This document shows, in pieces, positions 1 through 9,200 of a DNA stretch of 38,516 nt. The stretch's first letter is position 1; every line of letters starts with the position of its first letter. The notes below the pieces were generated by a model. It saw only the letters and a program-made list of their open reading frames with translations. It searched no databases and was not told the origin of the DNA. The stretch covers positions 1 to 38,516 of the forward strand of contig JAFUNI010000019.1 of the NCBI GenBank assembly GCA_017482385.1, in the 5' to 3' direction. A program made the translations under genes and the position numbers. The stretch comes from Oscillospiraceae bacterium. GTDB taxonomy: Bacteria > Bacillota > Clostridia > Oscillospirales > Oscillospiraceae.

Positions 1-710
1 GGTGTCTTATCCCGGAGCAGGTGATCGACCTTCAATACTGCCTTGTAGGTCTCAGGCGAGAACTCTTTGATATACTGAAAGTAGTAATTCCGGTGAAAGG
101 GGCAAAAGGGACAGGCGCTTGCCTTGGTGTCCATACCCCATTTCTCCAATATGTAAGCATAGCAGTCCGGGCGTTCCCAGTGCATATCTACAAGTGGGAA
201 GGAATTAACAAAGAGCTTATTGGGATTGTTGTTGCAGCGCCGTTTTTCTTCGTAGCTGAAGCCCATGTGCATTGTATGTGCTTTCAGATCTTTGTCCTGA
301 AGCTTCTGACCTTTTTTATAGCCAAGCAACTCCCAACGGACAAACCGGGATATTTCCTCCACTTTGTAATCTATGGTGCAGAACCGGGGCATTTTGGATT
401 TATGACCGTCCTCGCTCAGGGTCCACCAGGGAATACTGATGGTGCGCCTCTCACCAAAGTTTTCAAGAAAATCCTGATACAGAAAGGTATCCAGGATCTT
501 GAAATACATTCCAGCATCTTCACAGGCTTTCTTGGTAAACTCCAGCTGCTTATAAACCCAGGGGGCTTCCAATCCCAGATTGCAGTAGATCACGGCATCG
601 TACACCGGGACAAGAGGCCAGGGTGGTTTATCCTTTGCTTTGGCATTTTCGCAGCTCATAAGCGCAAGTGCCGTGGACTGCATGCCGGCTCCGTAGGATA
701 GTATCTGCAT
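1..710 (-). CDS. PP-loop ATPase, PAPS-reductase-like (C-terminus cut by window edge)
   Basis: The frame opens at ATG 710 after GGAGG with 7 nt spacing and runs for 236 codons off the left edge, so the C-terminus is missing. The protein begins MQILSYGAGMQSTALALMS. SYGAGMQST is the modified P-loop (SGGxxS type) of the adenine-nucleotide alpha-hydrolase fold found in PAPS reductases and related adenylating enzymes. A CPFCPFH cluster near residue 205 and Cys residues earlier could bind metal. Family members reduce or transfer sulfur or activate substrates with ATP; mobile-element homologues are mostly uncharacterised, so the substrate is unknown. It is the last visible gene of the small-gene cluster and follows a 410-residue Cys-rich protein after 15 nt. 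Fold assignment is good; function is inferred. Confidence 0.75.
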   Translation of the reverse strand, partial: MQILSYGAGMQSTALALMSCENAKAKDKPPWPLVPVYDAVIYCNLGLEAPWVYKQLEFTKKACEDAGMYFKILDTFLYQDFLENFGERRTISIPWWTLSEDGHKSKMPRFCTIDYKVEEISRFVRWELLGYKKGQKLQDKDLKAHTMHMGFSYEEKRRCNNNPNKLFVNSFPLVDMHWERPDCYAYILEKWGMDTKASACPFCPFHRNYYFQYIKEFSPETYKAVLKVDHLLRDKT

Positions 711-725
711 AAACTATCCTCCCTG

Positions 726-1958
726 TTAAGCCGGCCGAGGAGCATCCTTTGCTTTTATCGGAATATCACTCATATGCGTTTCAACCTTTCTTTCTGTATT
801 TGGGTTGGGGATGCCAACATTGTCGGCATCCCATAGATTCATTTGATCGTCTTTTGGCGGTGGCAGGAGCGATTTCCGGTACTCCTGTTCCGCCTGTTTA
901 ATTTCTAAGGATGAAAGATGTTTGCGGGCACGGATTTGGTCAGAGGTACTTAGTCCTTCAAAACCGTTCGTGCGGATCAGCTTCTTGAACCGTTCCTCAC
1001 GCCGCTTTTGTGATTCCTTGCGACGGGCACTCTTGGCAGCTTTATTCTGCTTGATAAGATCCGATTGATGATAAACCGTTATGCCGGCAGACACATCCTG
1101 CAAATCTTGCAGAAGATCTCTTGACTCCCGCTTTTCATAGCGCAGGTTAATAACCTCCACAGTTCCGCCAAAGTAGCAGAAGGAGTGGTTTTGCAGGTAA
1201 ACGGTACTTTGAATCCATCTTCGACCGTACTTTACAACAGCCTCACAGATGGTCTCAGACGCCCGTAAATGCTTAATGCCTTTGGTTATGGTGCAGATCG
1301 TTTCATCCGGCATAAAACCCTGTCCGACTTGAATATGGCTTTTCTTCAAGTCGTAATAGACGTTGGCTTTCTTTTCAGAAACAGGTTTATCCAGAATGGA
1401 GCAGTAACCGCAGTTATACCTTGCACAGATATTAGGATCATAGTGGATATACCATCTCTTTTCGCTGCGGTTGAAATGGCACTGGTGCCTGCAGGCGCGA
1501 CCTTTATGCTGCAGCAGGAACGCATCCCATAAGGCATCTTCTTCGCGCTCATTGGCATCCAGCACCTTTTCAATACTGTTTTCGTAATCCCACGGTATAT
1601 CTGTCCGACACACACTGCAATGCTTGATTTCCCCAGCACAGGATTTGTAATTATAAACATATTGACCCCTGAGCAGGGGATGGCGCATAGGACAGTCCCG
1701 AAGTGAGAAGTAAGGACAGTTAATAACGGGATTATCGTTTTCCACCATCCAGTGAACACCCATATAGGCCATATTATCTATGACCTTAGTGCCCTTGACC
1801 AACATTCCACAAGGGGTAAGGAATACAAATTTACGAAATACGCTTTCTTTGTATTCCCAGCCGCCGTAAAAGTCATTCCAGGGACGGAAGCCTTCCGGTG
1901 TCTGATCCTTTGTCCAGCCTGCTGCAAGCAGTTCCTTGGTTATCTTTGTCAGTTCCAT
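726..1958 (-). CDS. Cys-rich hypothetical protein (410 aa)
   Basis: I do not recognise this protein. It has many cysteines in pairs in the first half (for example CSVCRTD, and a CARYNCGYC cluster near residue 180), consistent with metal-binding ribbons. A strongly basic helical stretch rich in K, R and E lies around residues 305-330, and the tail is hydrophilic. No signal peptide or membrane segment is seen. The start ATG 1958 lies 3 nt after the stop of the preceding gene and lacks a clear Shine-Dalgarno, suggesting translational coupling. It sits between a small Cys protein and the PP-loop ATPase. A nucleic-acid-associated role is only a guess from the Cys and basic content. Confidence 0.75.
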   Translation of the reverse strand: MELTKITKELLAAGWTKDQTPEGFRPWNDFYGGWEYKESVFRKFVFLTPCGMLVKGTKVIDNMAYMGVHWMVENDNPVINCPYFSLRDCPMRHPLLRGQYVYNYKSCAGEIKHCSVCRTDIPWDYENSIEKVLDANEREEDALWDAFLLQHKGRACRHQCHFNRSEKRWYIHYDPNICARYNCGYCSILDKPVSEKKANVYYDLKKSHIQVGQGFMPDETICTITKGIKHLRASETICEAVVKYGRRWIQSTVYLQNHSFCYFGGTVEVINLRYEKRESRDLLQDLQDVSAGITVYHQSDLIKQNKAAKSARRKESQKRREERFKKLIRTNGFEGLSTSDQIRARKHLSSLEIKQAEQEYRKSLLPPPKDDQMNLWDADNVGIPNPNTERKVETHMSDIPIKAKDAPRPA

Positions 1959-1961
1959 AGG

Positions 1962-2189
1962 CTAAATACCGGGGCAGGGGATCAGCCCAAAGTGATCCTG
2001 CAGTGTGTCTCTCAGTTCCTGGACGGTAACATCGTATTCTCTGGCAATACAGTTCTCGCAAACGATGTACTTATACCCCAAGGCACGACTGCACCGTTTA
2101 TCCCAGGAATTGACTTCACCGCTGCAGCTGTTGCAATCTACATCTGCTAACCAATGAATTTTTAAGGGATTGGAATACTGGCCGTCCAT
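1962..2189 (-). CDS. Small zinc-ribbon-like hypothetical protein (75 aa)
   Basis: This short acidic protein has four cysteines in two pairs, DCNSCSG and VCENC, about 25 residues apart, typical of a small zinc ribbon. ATG 2189 is chosen because GGGGTGAG lies just upstream. A GTG at 2198 in the same frame would give a 78-residue form overlapping the previous gene. It starts 1 nt after the stop of the 101-residue gene, implying translational coupling. The function is unknown. Confidence 0.6.
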   Translation of the reverse strand: MDGQYSNPLKIHWLADVDCNSCSGEVNSWDKRCSRALGYKYIVCENCIAREYDVTVQELRDTLQDHFGLIPCPGI

Positions 2190-2190
2190 A

Positions 2191-2496
2191 TCACTCACCC
2201 CATATAATTTGCGGAACTACTTTTCTGCACTTACCGTTTTCAAAGATCCATTTCCAGGCTTCCTGACCTTCGCCGCTGAAAAGAATAAAACTCTTATCAC
2301 GGACATATGGGGCAATCTCCTGGAATATGGGATAATCGTTTCCGATAGGGCAGTGGCTCATTTCGATCCCGGTGATATTTCCTTCGGGATCTAACTGAAG
2401 CTGATAGGGAAGCCGCTGTAGCTTTGCCAACACACGGCCGGTATTCTCAGTGGAAACATAGAAACTGCTCTTGCTGATGGAAGCATAATAACTCAT
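2191..2496 (-). CDS. Hypothetical protein (101 aa)
   Basis: This is a small soluble protein with no recognised domain. It begins MSYYASISKSSF and ends in IIWGE. It resembles the short mixed alpha/beta proteins common in the accessory regions of Clostridia conjugative elements. The start ATG 2496 follows GAGAGG at about 9 nt, and the SD overlaps the end of the 107-residue gene 4 nt upstream. Function cannot be assigned. Confidence 0.65.
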   Translation of the reverse strand: MSYYASISKSSFYVSTENTGRVLAKLQRLPYQLQLDPEGNITGIEMSHCPIGNDYPIFQEIAPYVRDKSFILFSGEGQEAWKWIFENGKCRKVVPQIIWGE

Positions 2497-2500
2497 TAGA

Positions 2501-2824
2501 TCATTTCCTCTCTTTCTTGATTACAGTACCTGCTTCGTCCAGCCAATAATACCAGATATCCTTATTGCCGAAATCTCGTCTGCCCATAGCTTTATGTCTG
2601 GCGACCTTATCCTGGTCTGTCACGATATAGCCTTCGCCCTCAATAACAATCTTGTTATTGGGGCCTTGTTTTACATAGTAGAAGGCTGCATTGTTGTTAT
2701 CTGAGCAGGGGAAAGGATGTATCACCAAACGGAACTCACCGCCAATGTTGATATCGAAATCCTTGTCTGACACATAGCAGGTTCTATGTGGCTGCAGCTT
2801 TGAAATCAAAAAGGTGCATTTCAT
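2501..2824 (-). CDS. Hypothetical protein (107 aa)
   Basis: A small soluble protein predicted to be rich in beta strands, beginning MKCTFLISKL and ending in a basic tail (KKERK). There is no signal peptide or membrane segment. The start ATG 2824 has GGAGG 6 nt upstream. It lies 12 nt after a 298-residue unknown gene in the same cluster. No family recognised. Confidence 0.65.
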   Translation of the reverse strand: MKCTFLISKLQPHRTCYVSDKDFDINIGGEFRLVIHPFPCSDNNNAAFYYVKQGPNNKIVIEGEGYIVTDQDKVARHKAMGRRDFGNKDIWYYWLDEAGTVIKKERK

Positions 2825-2836
2825 AAGCAGCCTCCG

Positions 2837-3733
2837 TCATTCTGCTTCATCCCAGCGGGCTTCATTCCAGTCGATAAGGCAATAATCCTTTGTGAGGATC
2901 TGGGCATAGGTTACTGTTGCATCCGGTCCAAGATTGATTTGCCGCGCGATTTTCTGAAACAATTCTGCAGTAGATCTTGCAGCCACAACTAAGCCACGCT
3001 GCTGTACAAAGGGAACCTGCACAACGACACTGAAATAGGTCAGGGGGCCTTGCAGATAATTCTGTGTGATGGATTTACAGATTCCGCGGCCTTCATCCAG
3101 GCTACCCTCTACACACTGTTCCAACAAAGCAATACGTTCCATAATTTGCTCGTAAGGAGTGTTTCTGGGCAGAACTGCCTTGCGTACAACTTCTCGTTCA
3201 AAGGAGGGGTGATTCTCCAGCTGTTCGACGATTTCTTCAACCAGGTCATCAGACAGCTCGATTTCATCCTCGGAGGTTACGCATTGACGAATGAGTGCAG
3301 GAAGCTCCGGCAATTTCCGGGAAACCTCCAGTAACACCATATCATCAATTCCAAGCACGCGAAGAGCTCGATGGTCTTCCTCACTCCAGGATCTGCCGGT
3401 ATCAAAGTGTTTGCCACAGGCAAGCCATTTCTTCAGATGCTCTCTTTCGTTGGGGTACAGCTCAGAGAGGGTGTGGTTGGCAATCACAATGTCTGTCCAA
3501 CCGGCATCAGCTATGTCGATATAGTTTTCAAAGCCCTCGATTTTGCCATCCCATTGACGCAGTGCATTCGTAGCCGCAAGAATTGCATCTGACCAGATGC
3601 CTACATACTTTGCGGGATTCTTTTCCGGATCGGTGAAAATGTCTTCCAGAAATACACCGGCTTCTGTCTCATAGATCTTGAGCCAGTAAGGACCATGTTC
3701 TGCTTTGATGCTGATTTGAGACAATATATTCAT
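2837..3733 (-). CDS. Hypothetical acidic protein (298 aa)
   Basis: An acidic soluble protein. The central part (about residues 60-120) resembles the antirestriction/DUF6329-like or LPD-type small domains found in mobile elements, but I cannot name a family with confidence. The last third contains a motif-poor alpha/beta region ending in two Trp-containing segments (LIDWNEARWDEAE). The start ATG overlaps the previous stop in an ATGA arrangement, and GGAGG lies 7 nt before the ATG, inside the upstream gene, so the two genes are probably translationally coupled. Function unknown. Confidence 0.65.
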   Translation of the reverse strand: MNILSQISIKAEHGPYWLKIYETEAGVFLEDIFTDPEKNPAKYVGIWSDAILAATNALRQWDGKIEGFENYIDIADAGWTDIVIANHTLSELYPNEREHLKKWLACGKHFDTGRSWSEEDHRALRVLGIDDMVLLEVSRKLPELPALIRQCVTSEDEIELSDDLVEEIVEQLENHPSFEREVVRKAVLPRNTPYEQIMERIALLEQCVEGSLDEGRGICKSITQNYLQGPLTYFSVVVQVPFVQQRGLVVAARSTAELFQKIARQINLGPDATVTYAQILTKDYCLIDWNEARWDEAE

Positions 3734-4146
3734 TTTGATTCCTCCAATTGTGATTTACTCCGTGATGCCATAACCAGTGCTTCTTCGCCCACACCATCAT
3801 CACGGGTTGATTTTTTCTTTTGTTTCATACACTTACGCAAAGCCTTTTCGTAGTCATACCCGATGCACTTTTGCAGCTTATCTGCGATCTGCCGTAACTT
3901 CTTTGCCTGTGACTCATAGCTGATTCTATGGAGGCCGGTAAGATCCCATTGATCACATACCAGTTCCATAAGGGAAGCGTAATTCATAATGGCACATACG
4001 ATCTTGCAGATATCACCGTAGCAGGTATGTACTGCCACAAAGCCGCCTACAGTGAAAACATGAAGGTCAGCTTCTGTTTTCAGCAGTTCATCCAATGCTT
4101 CCTGAGTAGAAAATACTTCCTCGAAGGCTTCTTTTGGGTAATCCAT
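3730..4146 (-). CDS. Hypothetical protein (138 aa)
   Basis: A soluble, mostly helical protein with a hydrophobic core (about residues 30-60) and a highly basic Lys/Arg-rich segment (MKQKKKSTR) near residue 110. No recognised domain. The ATG 4146 lies 2 nt after the preceding stop, with GAGG within the end of that gene. It overlaps the next gene by 4 nt. The basic tail could contact nucleic acid, but this is speculation. Confidence 0.65.
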   Translation of the reverse strand: MDYPKEAFEEVFSTQEALDELLKTEADLHVFTVGGFVAVHTCYGDICKIVCAIMNYASLMELVCDQWDLTGLHRISYESQAKKLRQIADKLQKCIGYDYEKALRKCMKQKKKSTRDDGVGEEALVMASRSKSQLEESK

Positions 4147-4148
4147 AC

Positions 4149-4739
4149 TCAGACCTCGTGACCGGCAGCCCTTGCCGATTCCTTTAACTGCTCAACGGTT
4201 GTACCCTCGGACAGCACATCTACAAAGTAATTGTAGACATCAAAGGCATCATAGGACGCCAAAGGTACAGGTTCAGGCCTTTTCTTACACTGCTGAATAG
4301 GGACCAAGTGGGGTAAAATCTTCTGGCACAGGTCCCGGTCAGTACAATGATTGATAAAGCCTCCGATGGTATCCAAAATCTGAACATCAAATTTATCAGA
4401 CAGGATCATCTTATAGCAATCGTACTGATGGGCGCCGAGATAGTTAGCAATATTCTCCGGGGTCATCGTCATAAGAAACACTGCAGGGGGTTCATTGCTC
4501 TTTTTATAGAAGTAGGTGTAGCCGTAATTTCCGGTTTTCAATATGCTTTCGATAGTATGTACTTCACCAACCGTTAGCGGGGGTAGGAACATATCATCAG
4601 CATCTCCTTCCACCGGGGCAAGCTGGGTCAACAGTTTTCCGGGATAGGCGTTGTCCTTTTGCTCGCCCATCACACCCAACACTTCACGTGCAGCCTCTTC
4701 CATAAGGTCAAACTGGTTATCCGCGTCTGTTCTTATCAT
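4149..4739 (-). CDS. Hypothetical protein (196 aa)
   Basis: A soluble protein starting MIRTDADNQFDLMEEAAREVLG. It contains conserved-looking aromatic stretches (GNYGYTYFYKKS) and a C-terminal helical part. I do not recognise the family. The start ATG 4739 is preceded by AAAGGAAAACAG. It lies in the run of small accessory genes downstream of the helicase-methyltransferase; its role there is unknown. Confidence 0.65.
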   Translation of the reverse strand: MIRTDADNQFDLMEEAAREVLGVMGEQKDNAYPGKLLTQLAPVEGDADDMFLPPLTVGEVHTIESILKTGNYGYTYFYKKSNEPPAVFLMTMTPENIANYLGAHQYDCYKMILSDKFDVQILDTIGGFINHCTDRDLCQKILPHLVPIQQCKKRPEPVPLASYDAFDVYNYFVDVLSEGTTVEQLKESARAAGHEV

Positions 4740-4757
4740 AATTCTGTTTTCCTTTCG

Positions 4758-5000
4758 TTATCTGAGTTCTTCATTTGGTTTCAGCCTGGGCAGCAGAAAC
4801 ATTTGCAGCAGTGCTCCAAGCTCTTTCAGTTCTTCCCATTGCCTTGGGGCATAGGTTTTGTAGTATCTTTTTCGCCCGGCAGCCCTGTGGAGAAATTCCT
4901 GTACTCGCCAAGCCGCTAAGAATTCTCTGTGGCTAAGATCGAATATTCGCAGGTCATAAAAGCCGGGGTAGGGCGTGTAATCCTTCTTTTTCCGTTTCAT
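4758..5000 (-). CDS. Small basic hypothetical protein (80 aa)
   Basis: A very basic small protein beginning MKRKKKDYTPYPGFYDLR, with further Arg/Lys clusters mid-protein and a LLPRLKPNEELR tail. Upstream codons remain open, but ATG 5000 is chosen because AGAGG lies about 8 nt upstream and the upstream in-frame part overlaps the previous gene. The basic character suggests a nucleic-acid or membrane-surface contact; no function is claimed. Confidence 0.55.
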   Translation of the reverse strand: MKRKKKDYTPYPGFYDLRIFDLSHREFLAAWRVQEFLHRAAGRKRYYKTYAPRQWEELKELGALLQMFLLPRLKPNEELR

Positions 5001-5011
5001 ATCGGACACCT

Positions 5012-5218
5012 CTATTTTGACAGATCCCGTGAGATCGGCAGATTGTTCTCGTGCAGCACACTGGTGCCACGCCACTCATATTGGCAGTGATAGCCGATCA
5101 GCGAGCCTGTCAGCTTATGGGTAGCTTCATCAGCGTTCTTTGCCCAGACCTGCAGGTTAAATGTTGACTTGGATTTTTTATGCCGTAATCCAACCTGATA
5201 TAAGTGTTCCTTTGCCAT
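5012..5218 (-). CDS. Small hypothetical protein (68 aa)
   Basis: A 68-residue soluble protein beginning MAKEHLYQVGLRHKKSKST, predicted mainly beta. The open frame extends upstream, but the ATG at 5218 has GAGGAGG directly before it (about 5 nt spacing), whereas upstream codons lie inside the previous gene. No recognised domain. Confidence 0.6.
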   Translation of the reverse strand: MAKEHLYQVGLRHKKSKSTFNLQVWAKNADEATHKLTGSLIGYHCQYEWRGTSVLHENNLPISRDLSK

Positions 5219-5231
5219 AGATTCCTCCTCA

Positions 5232-5708
5232 TTATCCGAACCGGCATTCAAATACAGACCCAAAATAGTAGGGAGTATCCAACAACGCTGTACGGATAAA
5301 TGCATCCATGGTAATGGGCTCATCGCTGTCCACCATAACATAGGTGTTCAGCACTCGTTCATAGCTGCTTTCTAGGTCATACATTAGGTTGTGGAGACTT
5401 CCGTTTTCCCGTATGAAATCTTCCTTTGGAAGCACTACAAGCTTTATCGCTGCACGCAGAAATTCCAAATACTGTTCTTTGAAATAAAGCTCCGGTGCCT
5501 CAGTTTTGAGAATGAAACGATTGGAATCACAGTTTCCGTATTTATTCGTCTTCATCCACTTTTTGAAGTCCTGCAGCGCATAGGCACGATCTTCCACAGA
5601 CCGTACATCTGACAGAGGAAGATTTGCAAAGTACAATACCTCTATTGCAGTAGCCAGCCTGTCCGATGTAAAAGGTTCCGTAGATACTTGAAAAATATTG
5701 TTATACAT
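5232..5708 (-). CDS. Hypothetical protein (158 aa)
   Basis: A soluble, predicted mixed alpha/beta protein starting MYNNIFQVSTEPF. No membrane segment, signal peptide or known catalytic motif is visible. The start ATG 5708 is preceded by GAGGAGG at about 5 nt. It lies 15 nt after the 165-residue gene and 13 nt before the 68-residue gene, in the same tight cluster. Function unknown. Confidence 0.65.
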   Translation of the reverse strand: MYNNIFQVSTEPFTSDRLATAIEVLYFANLPLSDVRSVEDRAYALQDFKKWMKTNKYGNCDSNRFILKTEAPELYFKEQYLEFLRAAIKLVVLPKEDFIRENGSLHNLMYDLESSYERVLNTYVMVDSDEPITMDAFIRTALLDTPYYFGSVFECRFG

Positions 5709-5723
5709 AGTTTCCTCCTCGTA

Positions 5724-6221
5724 TTAGGGATCAATAAAGACTTCATAGCGAAGGATCATTTCACCCCGTACAGAATAATCCAATACCTTATCCTTTTCCG
5801 GACAGTATTTCTTTCCACGAATCTTGTTCATACCGTCCATCCAGGGGCAGGTAGAGGAAGCAAAATAGTCTTTTCGCATACCGTAGGAATTTCCAAAGGG
5901 ATTCTTCTGATAATAAGCAGTCTCTTTGCTGAGCCAGGTGTTCAACACAAACCTTTCTTCCTCTGTGGGAGGCCGATAGCCTGCCCGGTAAAAGGTCAGC
6001 GTTTTACCGTCATACTCAACGAGCTTTGCAGAATCTGTGTAGAGGGTAGATTCCTTGCCATTGAGTTCCAGCACCAAACCAACAGAATTGGCACGGAATA
6101 CCTTTCTGACACCCCGCATTTCGCGAGGGATATCGTTCCCGGTCTTACCGAATCTCCAAAGAAGCATAACAGACATTCTGCCGCTGTCGGCATCACGTTT
6201 GAGCTGAGTTAATGTTGCCAT
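5724..6221 (-). CDS. Hypothetical protein (165 aa)
   Basis: The protein begins MATLTQLKRDADSGRMSVML and contains a segment LNGKESTLYTDSAKLVEYDGKT that looks like a small beta-barrel, followed by a helical part. Upstream codons are open for another 42 residues, but ATG 6221 is preferred because AGGAGG sits 6 nt before it. It is the first of the small genes after the helicase-methyltransferase (76 nt gap). No family assigned; the arrangement suggests an accessory protein expressed with the DNA-processing module. Confidence 0.65.
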   Translation of the reverse strand: MATLTQLKRDADSGRMSVMLLWRFGKTGNDIPREMRGVRKVFRANSVGLVLELNGKESTLYTDSAKLVEYDGKTLTFYRAGYRPPTEEERFVLNTWLSKETAYYQKNPFGNSYGMRKDYFASSTCPWMDGMNKIRGKKYCPEKDKVLDYSVRGEMILRYEVFIDP

Positions 6222-6297
6222 ACTGTTCCTCCTGTATAGTAATAAGACTGGGGCAGGGGAGCCTGCCGCCAGTCCATTGTGATACATTTTCCGCACT

Positions 6298-9200
6298 CTA
6301 TGCGACGAGCTGTTCGCCCCATCGAATGTGGAATTTTCCTTCCTCATCCTGCTCCCTCTGCATCAGTGCGGAAAGCAGATCGAAATTGACATCGAATTCT
6401 TCATAGATGGAATCCAAGTCTGTGTCCTGACCCTTCATAAAGAGGTTAAGCTTTTCCTTGCACAAGACCATCTGCATCTGATTGGATTCGATGCTGCCTA
6501 GATAAGTCAAGAAGAAGATATACTTCAATTCTGTGGAGGTGTACCGAACAAAACGCATATAAAACTGACTCATACCTGAGTTGTTGTAATGCAGTTCCGG
6601 TATCAGGACCTTATTCACAAATTCAAAGTTGACACTGCTTGGCAGACTTTGCTGTGTGCAAAGCAGAATACCGTTTCCGCTTTCTTTCAATTTGTTCTTC
6701 AAGGCACGACGCTTTGCAAAGCTGGTGGTAGCTCCCGTAACAACAAATAAAGGTCTGTCCGGAAGGAGCTCCTTAAAAGCTTTCACATAGGAATCCAAAA
6801 CCACTTTATGTCGTACACCGATTGCCACACATTCATCCGGCCAACTTGCAACCATTTCTACCGCTGTAAGGATCTTTACTGGAATGTCTCCGGAATACTC
6901 TTTCAGAGAATCCGGTGCCGCACTGATACGAAGCAGTAGTTGGATCTGCTGAATCAATTTCAGAGAGGAATCCTTACGACTGTTTCCCGTGGAGCGGAAA
7001 TAATTACTCCTCATAGTATGGAACTCTTTCATAGCAGTTTCATAAACTGCCCGTTCTTCGTCCGGAAATTCTAAGGGAACCTGACGTAGTCTGCGAATAT
7101 CCTTACCTGTTACTTCACGAAAGGTCCGGGTAATTACAGTCTTTGAAAGAATATCATCCAGCACAGAGGCGTTGTAGATGTCTTGGGTCCGTTTTCCAAT
7201 ACCGAATACTGTGATCCGTTCCGGCAGGTGAGAAGCTGAAAACAGCGAATATCCTCGCTTGTAGGCAGGGATCGGCATTCCGTAATAGGGATTATCCTTT
7301 GTCTCTAATTCATCCTGATCGTCCTCAGACCGTTTATAGATATAAGCGTTCCAGGATATCATGTTGATGGAGTTGTTGTACAGCAGCTCCAGCTGAGGCG
7401 CAAACTCTGAGATGTTATTTCTGGTGGATGTACCTGTAGTCAGCAGTTTAGCATAGCACCTTCGGAAGCAGGACAGCACCGACTTACACCGGGCACTGTC
7501 CGCATTGGAGATCTCGTCACTTTCGTCCAGAATAAATTGCACCTTCTGGTTGAGCAGGCGCATCTTCCGGGCAAGCTGCTTTTTGAATATACTGACCTTA
7601 TTAAGGGTCATTATGACAAAATCGCCACGCCTGACTTTATCCAGATCACTAAGCCGTTCCACAAACACATAGGGTATGTTGTAGATCTTCAGCACTTCAT
7701 CCCAGTTGTTCCGAATAGAGATCGCGGAGGATACCACCCAGGTGCTGTGAACGTGCTGATGCTGCATACGGTACATACCGGTTGTGATGGCCGCCAGTGT
7801 CTTGCCACTGCCTTGTTCCCACTGGAGCAGGGTATAGCGCTTTTGCAGGACCAGGTTTACATCGTGCTTCTGAACGCCATTTAGCCGTATGGTTTCCTCA
7901 TTGAGAGAATCCCAAATGGTGAAATCATTAAGCCAGTTTCCAATCGCAGGATCTTCCTGCATTTGAGAAAAGGGCATATTCTGAATCACATACTCCCGGC
8001 GTTTTCTGCGAAGCATCTTTTGGTACCCCTTGAATCTGTCCGGTTCGTTGTCCAGAACGGCCTGATAAACAGGGATGGGTCTTTTCATTTCCTCCGTCAA
8101 CAGCTTCCGCATAGCGGCGCTGTAAGCCTTGTAGACGAATCTGCCGTCTTGGTGTACCAAGGACAGCTTATCTACCTCCGGCTTGCGGTTCTGCTGTTGC
8201 AATGCCCGACGCAGGTATGTAAGGACCTTTCGTTCAGTCAGTTTCTTTCTATCCCATTCCTCCTGGGTCATGGAATCCGGCTTTTGCTGTGTGTAGAAGG
8301 TATGCACATATTCACAGCACCGTCCGTATTTCTCCCTTGTGGCAGGATGGACTTTGATCTGATACAGCTTCTTTTGAACTTCATACTGGAACTCCTTGGA
8401 GGAAGAGTGGGTCCTCGCAAGCTCTAAAAGCACGTGGGCGCTGTTCTTCTCCAGATTCGCCTTGGGGAGCATCAGGATCTTCTCAAAGGTCTGCTTTACG
8501 GCAGCCTTTAGATCGAAGTGCTTTTCCAATGCAAAGGTTTCTTCCGTTTGATACTTGTGGGGCTTCCAATCCGGTGCGCTACACTTTTTCTGCCAGAACT
8601 GCACTTTGGTCGCAAAGCTGGCTACACCCAAGTGAGAAAAGGCATTCTCCGGAAGCGTGACCTGCCCAAGAAACGAAAAATGGCTTTCCATCAGCTTGAT
8701 CTTCTTATTATCCAGAAAAGCATCTGACAGGAAGGATTTCGGTACCAGGATTGCCATAATGCCCAGCGGTTTCAGCAGCTCGGCCGCTTTTACACAGTAG
8801 TAAAACTGTGATTCCATATCCTCATTACCTTCAATCGTCCACTTCAGGTTAAATGGGGGATTGCCGACCACATAATCGAACCGGACACCGGGTTGGTAAT
8901 TCCGGATGTCTTTCCATTCAATATGGGCAGCAGGGTAGAGGTGCCGGGCAACCTTGAATGCCTTGATATCCAGCTCGCACCCGTAAATACATTCTTCTGA
9001 GGGAACAAAGTTGAAGAAGCTTCCAATACCGCAGGTCAAATCCGCTACGGTATCTCCTGCAGACAGCTTCAGACTGGAAACGATATACTCGCACAGCTTG
9101 GGAGGGGTGAAAAACTGCCCGTTTTCCGCTTCCTTTTTTGCCTCGCTGTAAGTGTGATAGTTATCAAAGTCTTTTCGCTCCAGACCGTGCAGACCGCCAT

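Noticed and set aside
21-701. Plus-strand open frame of 226 codons at the left edge
   Set aside because: It is the complement of the truncated PP-loop ATPase, which has a real SD and recognisable motifs on the minus strand.
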